From JAICJC01 sp963709425 (lineage in GTDB: Bacteria > Actinomycetota > Thermoleophilia > Gaiellales > JAICJC01), in NCBI GenBank assembly GCA_963709425.1, contig CAVPWG010000002.1, positions 434,001 through 498,000 on the forward strand: 64,000 nt of DNA, given 5' to 3'. The translations under genes and the position numbers were made by a program. The notes below the pieces were generated by a model. It had not been told where the DNA came from. It saw nothing but the letters and a program-made list of their open reading frames with translations, and searched no databases. How positions within the stretch are numbered: the first letter of the stretch is position 1; every line of letters begins with the position of its first letter. Of the stretch, positions 35,552 through 44,993 are shown one piece after another.

Positions 35552-37117
35552 ATGATCTCGACGGCGACCGGACAACCGCTCTCGCCTCGTCATCGACGTG
35601 CGGTGCTCGGCGTGATGTGCCTGGCGTTGATGATGGTCGTATCCGCGGTGGCGTCGTTGAACGTCGCCCTGCCTGATCTCGCTCGAGACACCGGCGCCAC
35701 CCAGACCGAGTTGCAGTGGATCGTCGACGCCTACGCGCTCGTCTTCGCGTGCCTCCTGCTCCCGGCGGGCGCGCTCGGCGATCGGTACGGACGCAAGGAG
35801 ATCCTGCTCATCGGGCTCGTGGTGTTCGGTGTGACGTCCCTCGTCGCGATCTTCGTGAATGAACCATCGACGCTGATCGGGTTGCGAGCCGTGATGGGCG
35901 TCGGCGCGGCGCTCGTCATGCCGACGACGCTCTCGATCGTGACGAACGTGTTTCCGGCCGAAGAGCGCGGCCACGCGGTCGGGATCTGGGCGGCCATCGC
36001 AGGGGCCGGGGCGATCATCGGGCTTCTGCTTTCGGGGATCTTGTTGGAGTGGTTCTCGTGGTCGGCGGTGTTCGGTATCAACGTGACGCTCGCTGTGCTC
36101 GCGCTCCTGGCCACCGTGCCGATCGTCCCCACGTCGCGCGGCTCGCTCGAGGCTCGGCTCGACCCGGTGGGAGCGCTGCTGTCGTCGGCCGGGCTCTTCG
36201 CGCTCGTGTTCGCGATCATCGAGGCCCCGCAGAACGGGTGGCTCGACCCGGTCACGCTGGCGGGGTTCGGTCTCGGTGTCCTGCTGGTGGGGGCGTTCGT
36301 CATCTTCGAGCTGAACCGTCGCGAGCCGATGCTCGACCCGCGGTTGTTCGCTCGGCGTGGCTTCGGCGTCGGCTCACTCTCGCTGACGCTGCAGTTCTTC
36401 GCCCAGTTCGGGCTCCTGTTCGTCGTCCTTCAGTACCTCCAGTTCGTCCTCGGCTACTCGCCGCTGCAGGCGGGTCTCTCCATGCTGCCGATGGCCTTGA
36501 TGCTGATGATGATCTCGCCACGGGCGCCCAGGCTCGCCCGCCGGCTGGGCGTGCGCGTCGTCGGCGGCATCGGGCTCGCACTGATGGGAGCAGGATTCCT
36601 GGTCTTCTCGACCCTCGGAACGGACTCCTCGTACTGGCACTTCGGGACAGGGGCGCTGATCACAGGAATCGGCATCGCCCTCGCAACGGCGCCGGCCACC
36701 ACCGCGATCGTCTCATCGCTTCCGGCGGAGCGTCAGGGGATCGCGTCGGCCGTCAACGACCTGACGCGCGAGGTCGGCGGCGCGTTCGGAATCGCCGTGC
36801 TCGGCAGTCTGCTCAACAGCGTGTACCGCGACGATGTCGCGTCGGCCACGGCGCCCCTCCCCGCGCCCGCTGCGGGTGCCGCGCAGGACTCGATCGCCGC
36901 TGCGTCGGCCATTGCGCACAGCGCCGGCGCGCACGGCAGTGTGCTGATCGAACGATCACAGAATGCCTTCGTGAACGGTCTCTCGACTGCGCTCCTCTTC
37001 GCCGCCTGTGTGCTCCTCGCAGCCGCCGTGCTGGTCGCCATCCTGGCGCCGCGGCGCGACGAAATGGAGGAGCCAGAGGAAACGGTTCGGGAGAGGCCCG
37101 GTGCCTTGCCGGTCTAG
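35552..37117 (+). CDS. MFS drug:H+ antiporter (DHA2, 14 helices)
   Basis: 521 residues with fourteen predicted helices. Motif A GDRYGRKEIL between helices 2 and 3, motif C region GAIIGLLLSGILLEW in helix 5 and QWIVDAYALVFACLLLPAG in helix 2 are typical of EmrB/QacA-type exporters. Loop and C-terminal tail are charged (RDEMEEPEETVRERPG). Probably exports a toxic hydrophobic compound. Its leader shares a repeat with that of the MMPL exporter. Confidence 0.92.
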   Translation: MISTATGQPLSPRHRRAVLGVMCLALMMVVSAVASLNVALPDLARDTGATQTELQWIVDAYALVFACLLLPAGALGDRYGRKEILLIGLVVFGVTSLVAIFVNEPSTLIGLRAVMGVGAALVMPTTLSIVTNVFPAEERGHAVGIWAAIAGAGAIIGLLLSGILLEWFSWSAVFGINVTLAVLALLATVPIVPTSRGSLEARLDPVGALLSSAGLFALVFAIIEAPQNGWLDPVTLAGFGLGVLLVGAFVIFELNRREPMLDPRLFARRGFGVGSLSLTLQFFAQFGLLFVVLQYLQFVLGYSPLQAGLSMLPMALMLMMISPRAPRLARRLGVRVVGGIGLALMGAGFLVFSTLGTDSSYWHFGTGALITGIGIALATAPATTAIVSSLPAERQGIASAVNDLTREVGGAFGIAVLGSLLNSVYRDDVASATAPLPAPAAGAAQDSIAAASAIAHSAGAHGSVLIERSQNAFVNGLSTALLFAACVLLAAAVLVAILAPRRDEMEEPEETVRERPGALPV

Positions 37118-37438
37118 CGGCGGGTACGTGCACGTCATCGCCGCTCCGCCACCGTTCGGTCTGAGCCGCTAACTCGGGCGCTCGAGGCGTGCCGGGCGGC
37201 GCAGGCCCCAGGCGCGCTTCACCGCTAGTAGAGCCGCGCTCGGCAGCGTGGCGGCGGCTCGGCCGCAGTCCCAACCTGGCGCCAATATCTTTGGGTCTTC
37301 GTATCGCGCGGCTGCTATATTGGTCGCGAATTCCGTCAGCGGCATGGGCGCGTCGAAGCTGCGACGGAGACTCGAACAACATATGGGCAGTGGGCGTCGA
37401 CGCGCCGGACGCAAACACTGCCTGGCATGGAGGTGCCA
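37118..37438. other. Intergenic region, 321 bases
   Basis: No gene seen. A 7-base stem AGCGGCG/CGCCGCT (37116-37145) enclosing the palindrome ACGTGCACGT sits at the MFS stop and may be a weak terminator. A locally AT-rich stretch has TTGGGT (37291) and TATATT (37316) 19 bases apart, a weak candidate promoter for the following secreted-protein gene. Confidence 0.4.
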
Positions 37439-38137
37439 ATGTACGGACGTCTCATCCGGACGGCTGCGATCGCGGCCGCCGTCACCCTGACCTTTGCCGC
37501 GGCCGCGTCAGCGGACGTGAATGTGGGCGCGCGACACCAGCTGCGTCAGCAGGTGGGAACCCGAGGCCTCGACACGGCCGGGTGGAACAAGGGCTCAGAC
37601 AGCCCCAACGACACCAACACCCGCCGGCTGCACGCGGTCGTCGGCCATGACACGGACACCACCGACTCCGACTACAGCTACCTGGCGTTCTCCAGCCATG
37701 CCAGCGAAGACATCGGCCGGCCGGTCGCCAGCATGCGCAACCTGTCGTTCGAGTTCGCCGAGGCCGGCCACGTCGGAGCCGGTGCGCCACGGATCTCGGT
37801 GCTCTTGGCCGGAGGAGACGTGCTGTACCTGTCGGCGTTCTATTGCAACCACCCGATGGCCTCCAGCGGCAACACGTGGGGCCGAGCCGACTTCACCCGC
37901 TTTGTCACCAACTGCTCGTTCTATGACTCAAGCGGCGTCAAGTACTCGGCCGACGGCACGAACACCGCCTGGCAGGTGTACGCCACCGACCACCCCAACG
38001 CGGACGTCACTCAGGCGTTCGTGGTGCTCGACGAGGAAGGCACGTACGACCTCGACCGGATCAGCCTCGGCGCCGGCGACATGTACCAGACCGCGTTCCG
38101 ATCGGCCAAGCACTGCACCGCCGAGAGCAGCTGCTAG
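37439..38137 (+). CDS. Secreted protein of unknown function
   Basis: 232 residues. The ATG at 37439 is 4 bases after GGAGGT. Signal peptide YGRLIRTAAIAAAVTLTFAAAASA, then a mature domain rich in Asn, Thr, Asp and aromatic residues with four Cys, three in the second half (YCNHP, TNCSFYD, KHCTAESSC). Repeated strand-like segments suggest a beta-sandwich. I do not recognise it. First of four secreted proteins in this stretch. Confidence 0.75.
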   Translation: MYGRLIRTAAIAAAVTLTFAAAASADVNVGARHQLRQQVGTRGLDTAGWNKGSDSPNDTNTRRLHAVVGHDTDTTDSDYSYLAFSSHASEDIGRPVASMRNLSFEFAEAGHVGAGAPRISVLLAGGDVLYLSAFYCNHPMASSGNTWGRADFTRFVTNCSFYDSSGVKYSADGTNTAWQVYATDHPNADVTQAFVVLDEEGTYDLDRISLGAGDMYQTAFRSAKHCTAESSC

Positions 38138-38261
38138 CCGACACCCGCTTCGGTCCCGCCGGCCGGCTTAGCCTCGCGCCACCTCGTTCGCAGGTTGGTC
38201 GGTTCTGGACAGCCCGCGCACGCTGCCCGGTGGTGACGGTGGCGCGGCGGGAGCCGTCGAG

Positions 38262-39518
38262 TTACGGCAGGCTGGTGGCTGGGTAGACCGCGATGCCCTG
38301 TTGGGCGCGGCCGCCGAAGTGGGTGAAGAAGCCTCCGAACGCGACTCGCCGGCGGGTGTGCGTCACCACGAACACGCCGTGGGGCGAGTTGGCGTCGGGG
38401 TTCCATCCGAGCAGAGTGTTGTTGGCGGTGTTGAAGGCGGCGACGTGGTGTCGTGTGGAGCAGGTTGCGGTGTGGTTTGGTTGGCAGTCGGGGCCGGCCA
38501 CGTTGAAGTGGCCTCCGACGTAGAGGATTCCGTGGCGGAGCGTGCACGCCGGAGTGTCGCCGTCGTCTTGTTGCGTGAACCCGGACAGAAGCTGTCCGCT
38601 GTGGGCGTCGAAAGCGCTGACGTTGAAGGATCGCCGGTTGGCGTTTACCTGCCAGTATCCGCCGCAGGTGTAGACGCGGTTGGCGGTGGGGATGATCGTG
38701 TAGACGCGATGTGTCTCGATCGTTGTGCAGGCGGGGCAGTTGGCGTTGGCGTAGATGTTGGGATTGAAGGCCAGGACGCGGCGCGGGTTGGCCACGGAGA
38801 TCTCGGCGGCCTCGTTTCGGGGGACGCCGTCTACCTTGCCGAAGTGTCCGCCGATGTAGAGCGCCTTCCCGCCGGCGGCGAAGGCGAGCGTGAGCACCTT
38901 GGGGTGACACCGCGGCGGACACGCAGAGCCGCTCACCTGTCCGACGCTGGGCGCCCATGCGGTGAGAGCGCCTGTTGCGGAGACTCTCGCCAGCCCTCGA
39001 CGTCTGGCGCCGTCGACGCGGCCGAATTCTCCGCCCAGGTACACGCCGCCGTTCGCGCCGAGGCGGATCACATGCACGCCGGCATCTGCTCCCGGATTCC
39101 ACGCTTTGACGCGTCCGCGCCGGCGACCGACCGCAGCGATGTTCCGTCGATGCGCGCCCCGCACGCTTGAGAACACGCCGCCCAGATAGACCCTCCGCCG
39201 CCACAGCGCGATCGCGTTGACGCGGCCGTTCACCCGCGGGTTCCAGCCCAAGAGTCGGCCTGTCCGAGCGTCGATCGCCGCAGCGTGGCCGCGTGCCACG
39301 GAGTCGGTGCCGGGCGCGGCGCCCGGCGGCCGCAAGGCGGTGAAGTCGCCCCCCAGGTAGATGACCCCGTTTGCGATCCGGATCGCCCGCACTGACCCAT
39401 TGGTCTGCCAGGTCGCCATCGGCCTCGGCGCCGCAACAGCAGTTGGCGACGACACCAGGCACACGCCGGCTGCTCCCACCGCCGCTGCCAGGCTCCGGAT
39501 CATCACCCACCCAGACAC
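38262..39518 (-). CDS. Secreted beta-propeller protein with YLGGxF repeats
   Basis: 418 residues from GTG 39518, placed after GGGAGG. Signal peptide, then at least six blade repeats marked by the motif Y/F-x-GG-x-F (YLGGDFTAL, YLGGVFSSV, YLGGEFGRV, YIGGHFGKV, YVGGHFNVA, AFGGFFTHF) each preceded by a W-N-P turn. Several Cys pairs in the middle. Resembles extracellular lectin-like or PQQ/NHL-type propellers; function unknown. Convergent with the previous gene across 124 bases. Confidence 0.78.
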   Translation of the reverse strand: MSGWVMIRSLAAAVGAAGVCLVSSPTAVAAPRPMATWQTNGSVRAIRIANGVIYLGGDFTALRPPGAAPGTDSVARGHAAAIDARTGRLLGWNPRVNGRVNAIALWRRRVYLGGVFSSVRGAHRRNIAAVGRRRGRVKAWNPGADAGVHVIRLGANGGVYLGGEFGRVDGARRRGLARVSATGALTAWAPSVGQVSGSACPPRCHPKVLTLAFAAGGKALYIGGHFGKVDGVPRNEAAEISVANPRRVLAFNPNIYANANCPACTTIETHRVYTIIPTANRVYTCGGYWQVNANRRSFNVSAFDAHSGQLLSGFTQQDDGDTPACTLRHGILYVGGHFNVAGPDCQPNHTATCSTRHHVAAFNTANNTLLGWNPDANSPHGVFVVTHTRRRVAFGGFFTHFGGRAQQGIAVYPATSLP

Positions 39519-39684
39519 TCGACCTCCCACGGACGTTCAGGGTACCCCAGGCGAGGGCGACCAAATCGCGAATCGCAGAGCCGTTACGGATCCCGCACCA
39601 AACCTTCAAGAATCGGTAAACAAGGAGTGTGGATTCGCCCTCGAGCGTGCTGACGGGCCACGCATCGGGGAATGATGCTCCCCG

Positions 39685-40674
39685 ATGCGACTGGGGATCC
39701 TTTGTCGTTGTGCCCGTCGAAGCGCGTTCGGCGTGCTCGTCGCCGGCGTGATCGGAGCAGCCGCGGGAAGTCCGGTGGCAAGCGCCGCCTCCGGCTTGTG
39801 CGGCTCGAGAGCCGACCCGCCGTCGGGCAGATACCGACACGTCGTCGTGATCATGGACGAGAACAAGAGCTTCGCGGACATCATCGGGCCGCGCGGCTCG
39901 TCGGTCAGACGACACGCACCATTCTTGAACCACCTTGCCAGGGCGTGCGGGCTGGCGACCAACTACCGCGGCATCACGCATCCGAGCCACCCCAACTACA
40001 TGGCCGTCACCGGAGGAATCGCCGCGATCGGTACGTCCGAGGGTCCGAACATCTTCCGCCAGGTGCAGCGCGCGGGCCAGACCTGGCGCTCATACAACCC
40101 GTCCATGCGCCGGAGATGCCAGCGAACGGGGTCATATCCCTATAAGCCCGGCCACAACCCGGGCATCGCTTGGCTTCGGGTGGCGGAGACCTGCCAACGG
40201 TGGGATGTCAACGGGCGGGCGTTGGCAATCGATATCGCCCGCCACTCGCTCCCGGCCTACGCCTTCATCACCCCCGACCAGTGCCACAACATGCACGCCT
40301 CATGCAACCACCGAAAGAGCGCCGTCCGCGCGGGAGATGACTGGCTCCGAAACTGGGTCGGACGGCTCATCCGACTTCCCAGCTACACCAGCGGACGCAC
40401 CGTGATCTTCATCACCTGGGACGAGGGGTCACACGGCCAGAGCCCTCACAAACGAGGCGAGCACTGCCTCGCTTTTGCCAACCGCCACGACCAAACCTGC
40501 CACCTCGCCACCCTCGTGGTGTCCGCAAATGTTCCGCACGGAGCCAGAGGCCGCCAATCCTTCAGCCACTACTCGCTCCTTCGCACCACCGAGCAGCTGC
40601 TCGGATACCACCGCTTCATCGGCCACGCCAACGACCCGCTCACCCAGGGCATGCAACGGGCATTTGGGCTCTGA
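39685..40674 (+). CDS. Secreted phosphoesterase family protein (PF04185-like)
   Basis: 329 residues with a signal peptide. The catalytic-region motif HVVVIMDENKSFADIIG resembles the MENRSFD motif of bacterial phospholipase C and acid phosphatases, and NYRGITHPSHPNYMAVTGG, TWDEGSH and SHYSLLRTTEQLLG complete the family pattern. It probably hydrolyses phosphate esters outside the cell. A paralogue lies at 48.5-49.4 kb. Confidence 0.87.
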   Translation: MRLGILCRCARRSAFGVLVAGVIGAAAGSPVASAASGLCGSRADPPSGRYRHVVVIMDENKSFADIIGPRGSSVRRHAPFLNHLARACGLATNYRGITHPSHPNYMAVTGGIAAIGTSEGPNIFRQVQRAGQTWRSYNPSMRRRCQRTGSYPYKPGHNPGIAWLRVAETCQRWDVNGRALAIDIARHSLPAYAFITPDQCHNMHASCNHRKSAVRAGDDWLRNWVGRLIRLPSYTSGRTVIFITWDEGSHGQSPHKRGEHCLAFANRHDQTCHLATLVVSANVPHGARGRQSFSHYSLLRTTEQLLGYHRFIGHANDPLTQGMQRAFGL

Positions 40675-41090
40675 CCAACCGGCGCAAGCTAGACATCCGC
40701 GACGACGGTCTCAGCCTCCCGAAGGGCGATCACGAATGACGAGCTGCGAGGGCGCAGGACCCGTGTGAGCTTGGAGCACCTGGTTTGACGGTTTAGCTCG
40801 GATACCGCATTCCGGGGATGACACGGGACGCAGAGTTCCCTAATCTCTCGGCCTCACTCGGTCTGCTCGGAATATCGCAGACCGGAAAGCGCAGGCGTTT
40901 CGCGTCCAACAACGAGCGCGAAACGTGTATCTGGACGTGCGCTCGTCGCCTCTTCCCACCTCGAGGGGCGGCACGCCGCGGCCAACGACCGGAAGGGGTT
41001 CCTGTGCGTCCTGTCGCAGCTCCCGCCGACGCCGTAGGACACGACAACCCGACGACGGCTCGGACCGTGGTACGAGTCGAGCCAGCCGCG
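40675..41090 (+). other. Intergenic region, 416 bases
   Basis: No gene is supported. It must contain the promoter of the CAP-domain gene. The last 270 bases are open in the CAP frame but that extension has no signal peptide or conserved content. No riboswitch consensus recognised. Confidence 0.4.
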
Positions 41091-41603
41091 ATGAGGAGGC
41101 GCCGGCGACTCGTCCTTCCACTCACGGTCTGCGGAGCAGTCGTCCTGGCGTCAGCCGCCTCGAGTGCACCTGCCGCTGCTGGGACGATCCCGCCACGGAA
41201 GGAGCTGCTTCGAGCGATCAACCACATGCGCGCCCACCACGGCGTCGGCCACGTCCGTGGCACCTCAGCCCTGCGCGGGATCGCGCTTTCGCACTCCGAG
41301 GACATGCTGCGACGCGACTACTTCGCCCACACCAGTCCCACCGGCTCGACCCTCACCTATCGCATCGAGCGATCGGGCTTCGTCCGCAGCTACTCATGGC
41401 TGGCCGGAGAAACTCTCGCCTGGGGCATCGGGACACGCACCGGCGCCAGAGCCACAGCCGTGGCGTGGCTCAAGAGCCCCGAACATCGCGCCATCATGCT
41501 CTCACCGACCTATCGATGGGTCGGCATCGGCCGCAACTGTGGACGTTTCCTCGGCCACGCACACGCCTGCGTCTGGACAGCCGACTTCGTCATCCGCTGG
41601 TAG
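41091..41603 (+). CDS. Secreted CAP/SCP-domain protein
   Basis: 170 residues starting MRRRRRLVLPLTVCGAVVLAS (signal peptide). The CAP fold signature is present: INHMRAHHGVGHV, HSEDMLRRDYFAHTSPTG and HRAIMLSPTYRWVGIG, with HAHACVWTADFVIRW at the end. The two His and Glu/Ser residues of the CAP cavity are visible. Bacterial CAP proteins act outside the cell, in metal-dependent lipid or polymer interactions; no function can be fixed. Convergent with nrdJ. Confidence 0.88.
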   Translation: MRRRRRLVLPLTVCGAVVLASAASSAPAAAGTIPPRKELLRAINHMRAHHGVGHVRGTSALRGIALSHSEDMLRRDYFAHTSPTGSTLTYRIERSGFVRSYSWLAGETLAWGIGTRTGARATAVAWLKSPEHRAIMLSPTYRWVGIGRNCGRFLGHAHACVWTADFVIRW

Positions 41604-41627
41604 GGCGGTGGTTGGGTCGCCGGCCGA

Positions 41628-44361
41628 CTAGCCGCAGCCGGAGTTGTCGCCGCAGTCGCGGCACGTGTAGCAGGCGCCCGTGCGCACCTTGCGGCCGCCG
41701 CACTTGGCGCACTCGACCGCGTCCTCCCAGGCGTTGAAGAGCGCTGTCTGGCCGACGCCGGGAGCCGGCGTGCCGGTGGGATCGGACTGCCTCTGACGGC
41801 ACCGCCGGCGAGTGGCCGTTGCCGGTGGCGAGCTGCTCGCGGACCGCCGCGCTCATGATGCCGAGCTCGGACTGGGTCTCGGCATCGAGGAAGCGCTTGC
41901 CCATCCAGCGGAAGATGTAGTCGGGGATGGACTTCGCGATCCGGATGTCGGGATCGTTCGTCATACCCGACGGCTCGAACCGCATATGGGCGAACTTCGA
42001 GACGAACACCTCGAGCGGCACGCCGTACTGGATGCCGACCGAGACGGCGATCATGAACGCGTTCATGAGGCCGGCGAGGGTCGTGCCCTCCTTGGCGATG
42101 TCGACGAAGATGTCGCCCGGGTCGCCTTCGGGGAAGAGCCCGACGTGGATGTAGCCCTCGTACTCGCCGACCTGGAACTTGCGCCCGATCTCGTTGCGCT
42201 CGATCGGCATCATCCGCCGCGACGGCTTGGCCTGGAGCAGCTGCTCGGAGCCCTTCGTCTGGAGCGGCTGGGCCACCTTGCAGCCGTCGCGGTAGATCGC
42301 GATGGCCTTCACGCCGAGCTTCCACGCGTCCATGTAGAGCCCCGCGATGTCGTCGACCGTCACCTCTGTCGGGACGTTCACCGTCTTCGAGATCGCGCCG
42401 CTCAGGAACGGCTGCACCGCCGCCATCATGTTGACGTGGCCCATGTGGTGGATGGCCCGGTCGCCGACCGCGACGTCGAACACCGACAGGTGCTCGCCCT
42501 TGAACCCGGGCGCGCCGACCACGGTGTTGTGCTCGTTCACGTGGGCCACGATCTGGTCGATCTCGTGCGGCGCGTAGCCCAGCTTCGCGAGGGCGACCGG
42601 CACCGTCTGGTTCACGATCGTGATGTCGCCGCCGCCGACGAGCCGCTTGGACTTCACGAGTGAGAAGTCGGGCTCGATGCCGGTCGTGTCGCAGTCCATC
42701 ATGAAGGAGATCGTCCCGGTCGGCGCGAGCACCGTCGCCTGCGCGTTGCGGTAGCCGTGCTGCTCCCCGATCCCGAGCGCGTCGTCCCATGCGCCGCGGG
42801 CCGACTTCAGCATGTCGTCGGGGACGAGCCCGCCGTCGATGTTCCCGACCGCCGCGCGGTGCTTTCGGATCACGCGCAGCATCGCGTCGGCGTTGGGCTC
42901 GTAGGCATCGAACGCGCCGACCCGCCCGGCCATCTCGGCGGACTTGCGGTAGGCGCGCCCGGTCATGATCGCGGTGATCGCGGCCGCGTACGCGCGCCCC
43001 TCGTCGGAGTCGTAGGCCAGGCCGCGCGCCATGAGCAGCGCGCCGAGGTTGGCGTAGCCGAGGCCGAGCTGGCGCATCGCCCTGGCGTTGGCCCCGATCT
43101 GGTCGGTCGGGTAGCTCGAGTTCCCGACCAGGATCTCCTGCGCCATGAAGATGATGTCGACGGCCCGCTCGAACGGCTCGACCTGGAACTCGCCCGACTC
43201 GGGGTCGCGGAACTTGAGCAGGTTCAGGCTCGCCAGGTTGCAGGCCGAGTTGTCGACATGGACGTACTCCGAGCACGGGTTCGACGCGTTGATGCGGCCG
43301 CTCGCCGGGCAGGTGTGCCAGTCGTTCATGGTGGTGTCGTAGTGCATGCCGGGATCGGCGCACTTCCACGCCGCCTCGGCGATCTGCTGCATGAGGTCGC
43401 GCGCACGCAGGGTCCGCACGACGGTGCCGTCGGTGCGGGCCGTGAGGTCCCATTCCTTGTCGTCGAGCACCGCGCGCATGAACTCGTCGGTGACGCGGAC
43501 CGAGTTGTTGGCGTTCTGGTACTGGATCGACGCCCAGTCAGGCGAGTCGAGGCTCATGTCGTAGCCGGCCGACTGCAGCACGCGGGCCTTCTCCTCCTCG
43601 TGCTGCTTGCACCAGATGAACTCCTCGATGTCGGGGTGGTCGACGTTCAGCACGACCATCTTGGCCGCGCGGCGGGTCTTGCCGCCCGACTTGATGGTGC
43701 CCGCCGACGCGTCGGCGCCGCGCATGAACGACACGGGCCCGGAGGCGTAGCCGCCCTTGGCGAGCTGCTCCTGCGAGGAGCGCAGCTTCGACAGGTTGAT
43801 GCCCGATCCGGAGCCGCCGCGGAAGACGAGCCCCTCCTTGCGGATCCAGTCGAGGATCGACTCCATGTTGTCCTCGACCGAGAGGATGAAGCAGGCCGAG
43901 CACTGCGGGTGCTCCTCGAAGCCGACGTTGAACCAGACGGGCGAGTTGAACGCCACCATCTGGTGGAGCAGGAGGTGGGTCAGCTCGGCGCGGAACGTCT
44001 CGGCCTCGTCCGTGTCGGCGAAGTAGCCGTCCTTGATGCCCCAGGCCGTCACGGTGTCGGCGACGCGTCCGACCATCTGGCGCACCGACCGCTCCCGCTC
44101 GGGCGAGTTGAGCTTCCCGCGGAAATACTTCTGCGCGACGATGTTGGTCGCGGTCTGGCTCCAGAACGCCGGGAACTCGACGCCGTTCTGCTCGAACGAC
44201 GGGCCGTCCTTGCCGGCGATGAGCGCGTCGCGCTCCTCCCACTCGACGAGGTCGAACGGATGGGTTCCGGGAGTCGTGAAGTAGCGCGGCACGCCGATGT
44301 GGACGTCCTCCTTGCCCTCGGCCACCTGCGTCTCGGCTCGCTCCACGTCCGTCGTTGCCAT
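41628..44361 (-). CDS. nrdJ: Class II (B12-dependent) ribonucleotide reductase (one +1 disruption)
   Basis: 910 residues when repaired. Reduces ribonucleotides with adenosylcobalamin. Catalytic-core motifs are HPQCSACFILSVEDNM, the NPCSEYVHVDNSACNLASLNL segment and the glycine-rich region GTISFMMDCDTTGIEPDF. A +1 break at about 41789 separates AVPSE from a C-terminal tail that holds CxxC pairs (CAKCGGR, CYTCRDCGDNSGCG) which re-reduce the active site in this family; removing one base restores it. ATG chosen at 44361 after GAGGAC. Downstream of nrdR, with a LexA box about 50 bases before the start. Confidence 0.9.
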
Positions 44362-44402
44362 GCCGTCCTCCTCGCTTCTTCGCATGCTTGTAGTTTACCG
44401 AA

Positions 44403-44870
44403 TCACCGAACAGATGTTCGCGCGCCGGGCTCGAGGGACTCGAGCTCGTGCTCGAACTCCTCGATGTCCTGGAAATCGCGGTACACCGAGGCGAACCGCA
44501 CGTAGGCGACCAGGTCGAGATCGCGCAGGACCCGCAGCGCCTCGTCGCCGATCGCCGACGCCTCCACCTCGTCGCCGACCCCGTTTCGGAGCTCGGCCTC
44601 GATCCTCACCGCCGCCCGCTCGATCTCGGCGAGCGGGACGGGCCGCTTGACGCACGCCCGCACGAGGCCCGCCAGGAGCTTCTGGCGGTCGAACGGCTGG
44701 CGCGCGCCGTCACGCTTGATCACGTGCAGAGGGGCGTTCTCCACCCGCTCGAACGTCGTCATCCGCTGGCCGCAGAGCAGGCACTCGCGGCGGCGGCGGA
44801 TGGCGCCCTTACCGGCCACCCGGCTGTCGACGACCTTCGTCTCGCCATGTTCGCAGTACGGACAGTTCAT
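44403..44870 (-). CDS. nrdR: Ribonucleotide reductase regulator NrdR
   Basis: 155 residues. N-terminal zinc ribbon with Cys3, Cys6, Cys30 and Cys33 (MNCPYC...CLLC) and an ATP-cone domain (HVIKRDGARQPFDRQKL...FASVYRDFQDIEEF). NrdR represses RNR genes when dATP is abundant. It is transcribed with nrdJ 41 bases downstream, and two NrdR boxes lie just upstream of its start. Confidence 0.96.
   Translation of the reverse strand: MNCPYCEHGETKVVDSRVAGKGAIRRRRECLLCGQRMTTFERVENAPLHVIKRDGARQPFDRQKLLAGLVRACVKRPVPLAEIERAAVRIEAELRNGVGDEVEASAIGDEALRVLRDLDLVAYVRFASVYRDFQDIEEFEHELESLEPGARTSVR
44407..44420 (-). promoter_or_regulatory. Candidate LexA (SOS) box
   Basis: CGAACAGATGTTCG: perfect CGAAC/GTTCG arms with a 4-base spacer, the consensus of actinobacterial and Bacillus LexA. 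It overlaps the last codons of nrdR and lies 46-59 bases upstream of the nrdJ ATG, directly before a -10-like TAAACT on the minus strand. It could give nrdJ DNA-damage induction independent of nrdR. Confidence 0.6.
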
Positions 44871-44878
44871 GCGGCGTC

Positions 44879-44927
44879 CCTCAACATCTAGTGGGTCGCC
44901 CATCCGCTCGGGGCCACATCTTGTGGC
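44879..44927 (-). promoter_or_regulatory. Tandem NrdR boxes upstream of nrdR
   Basis: On the minus strand, GCCACAAGATGTGGC (44927-44913) and CCACTAGATGTTGAGG (44894-44879) share the CCACNAGATGTNG pattern; their centres are about 33 bases apart, close to three helical turns, as known for NrdR-box pairs in Streptomyces. The second sits just before the start codon, so binding would block nrdR-nrdJ transcription. Confidence 0.7.
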
Positions 44928-44993
44928 TCGGGCGGATCGGGGGAATGGAAGTCTCGCGCACGGGTCGGACGGACAACCCGGCTCTGCGCGTCG

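Noticed and set aside
40675..41090. A cyclic di-AMP or other riboswitch before the CAP-domain gene
   Set aside because: Cell-wall hydrolase genes of actinobacteria often have one, but I could not match the conserved core or a convincing paired structure.
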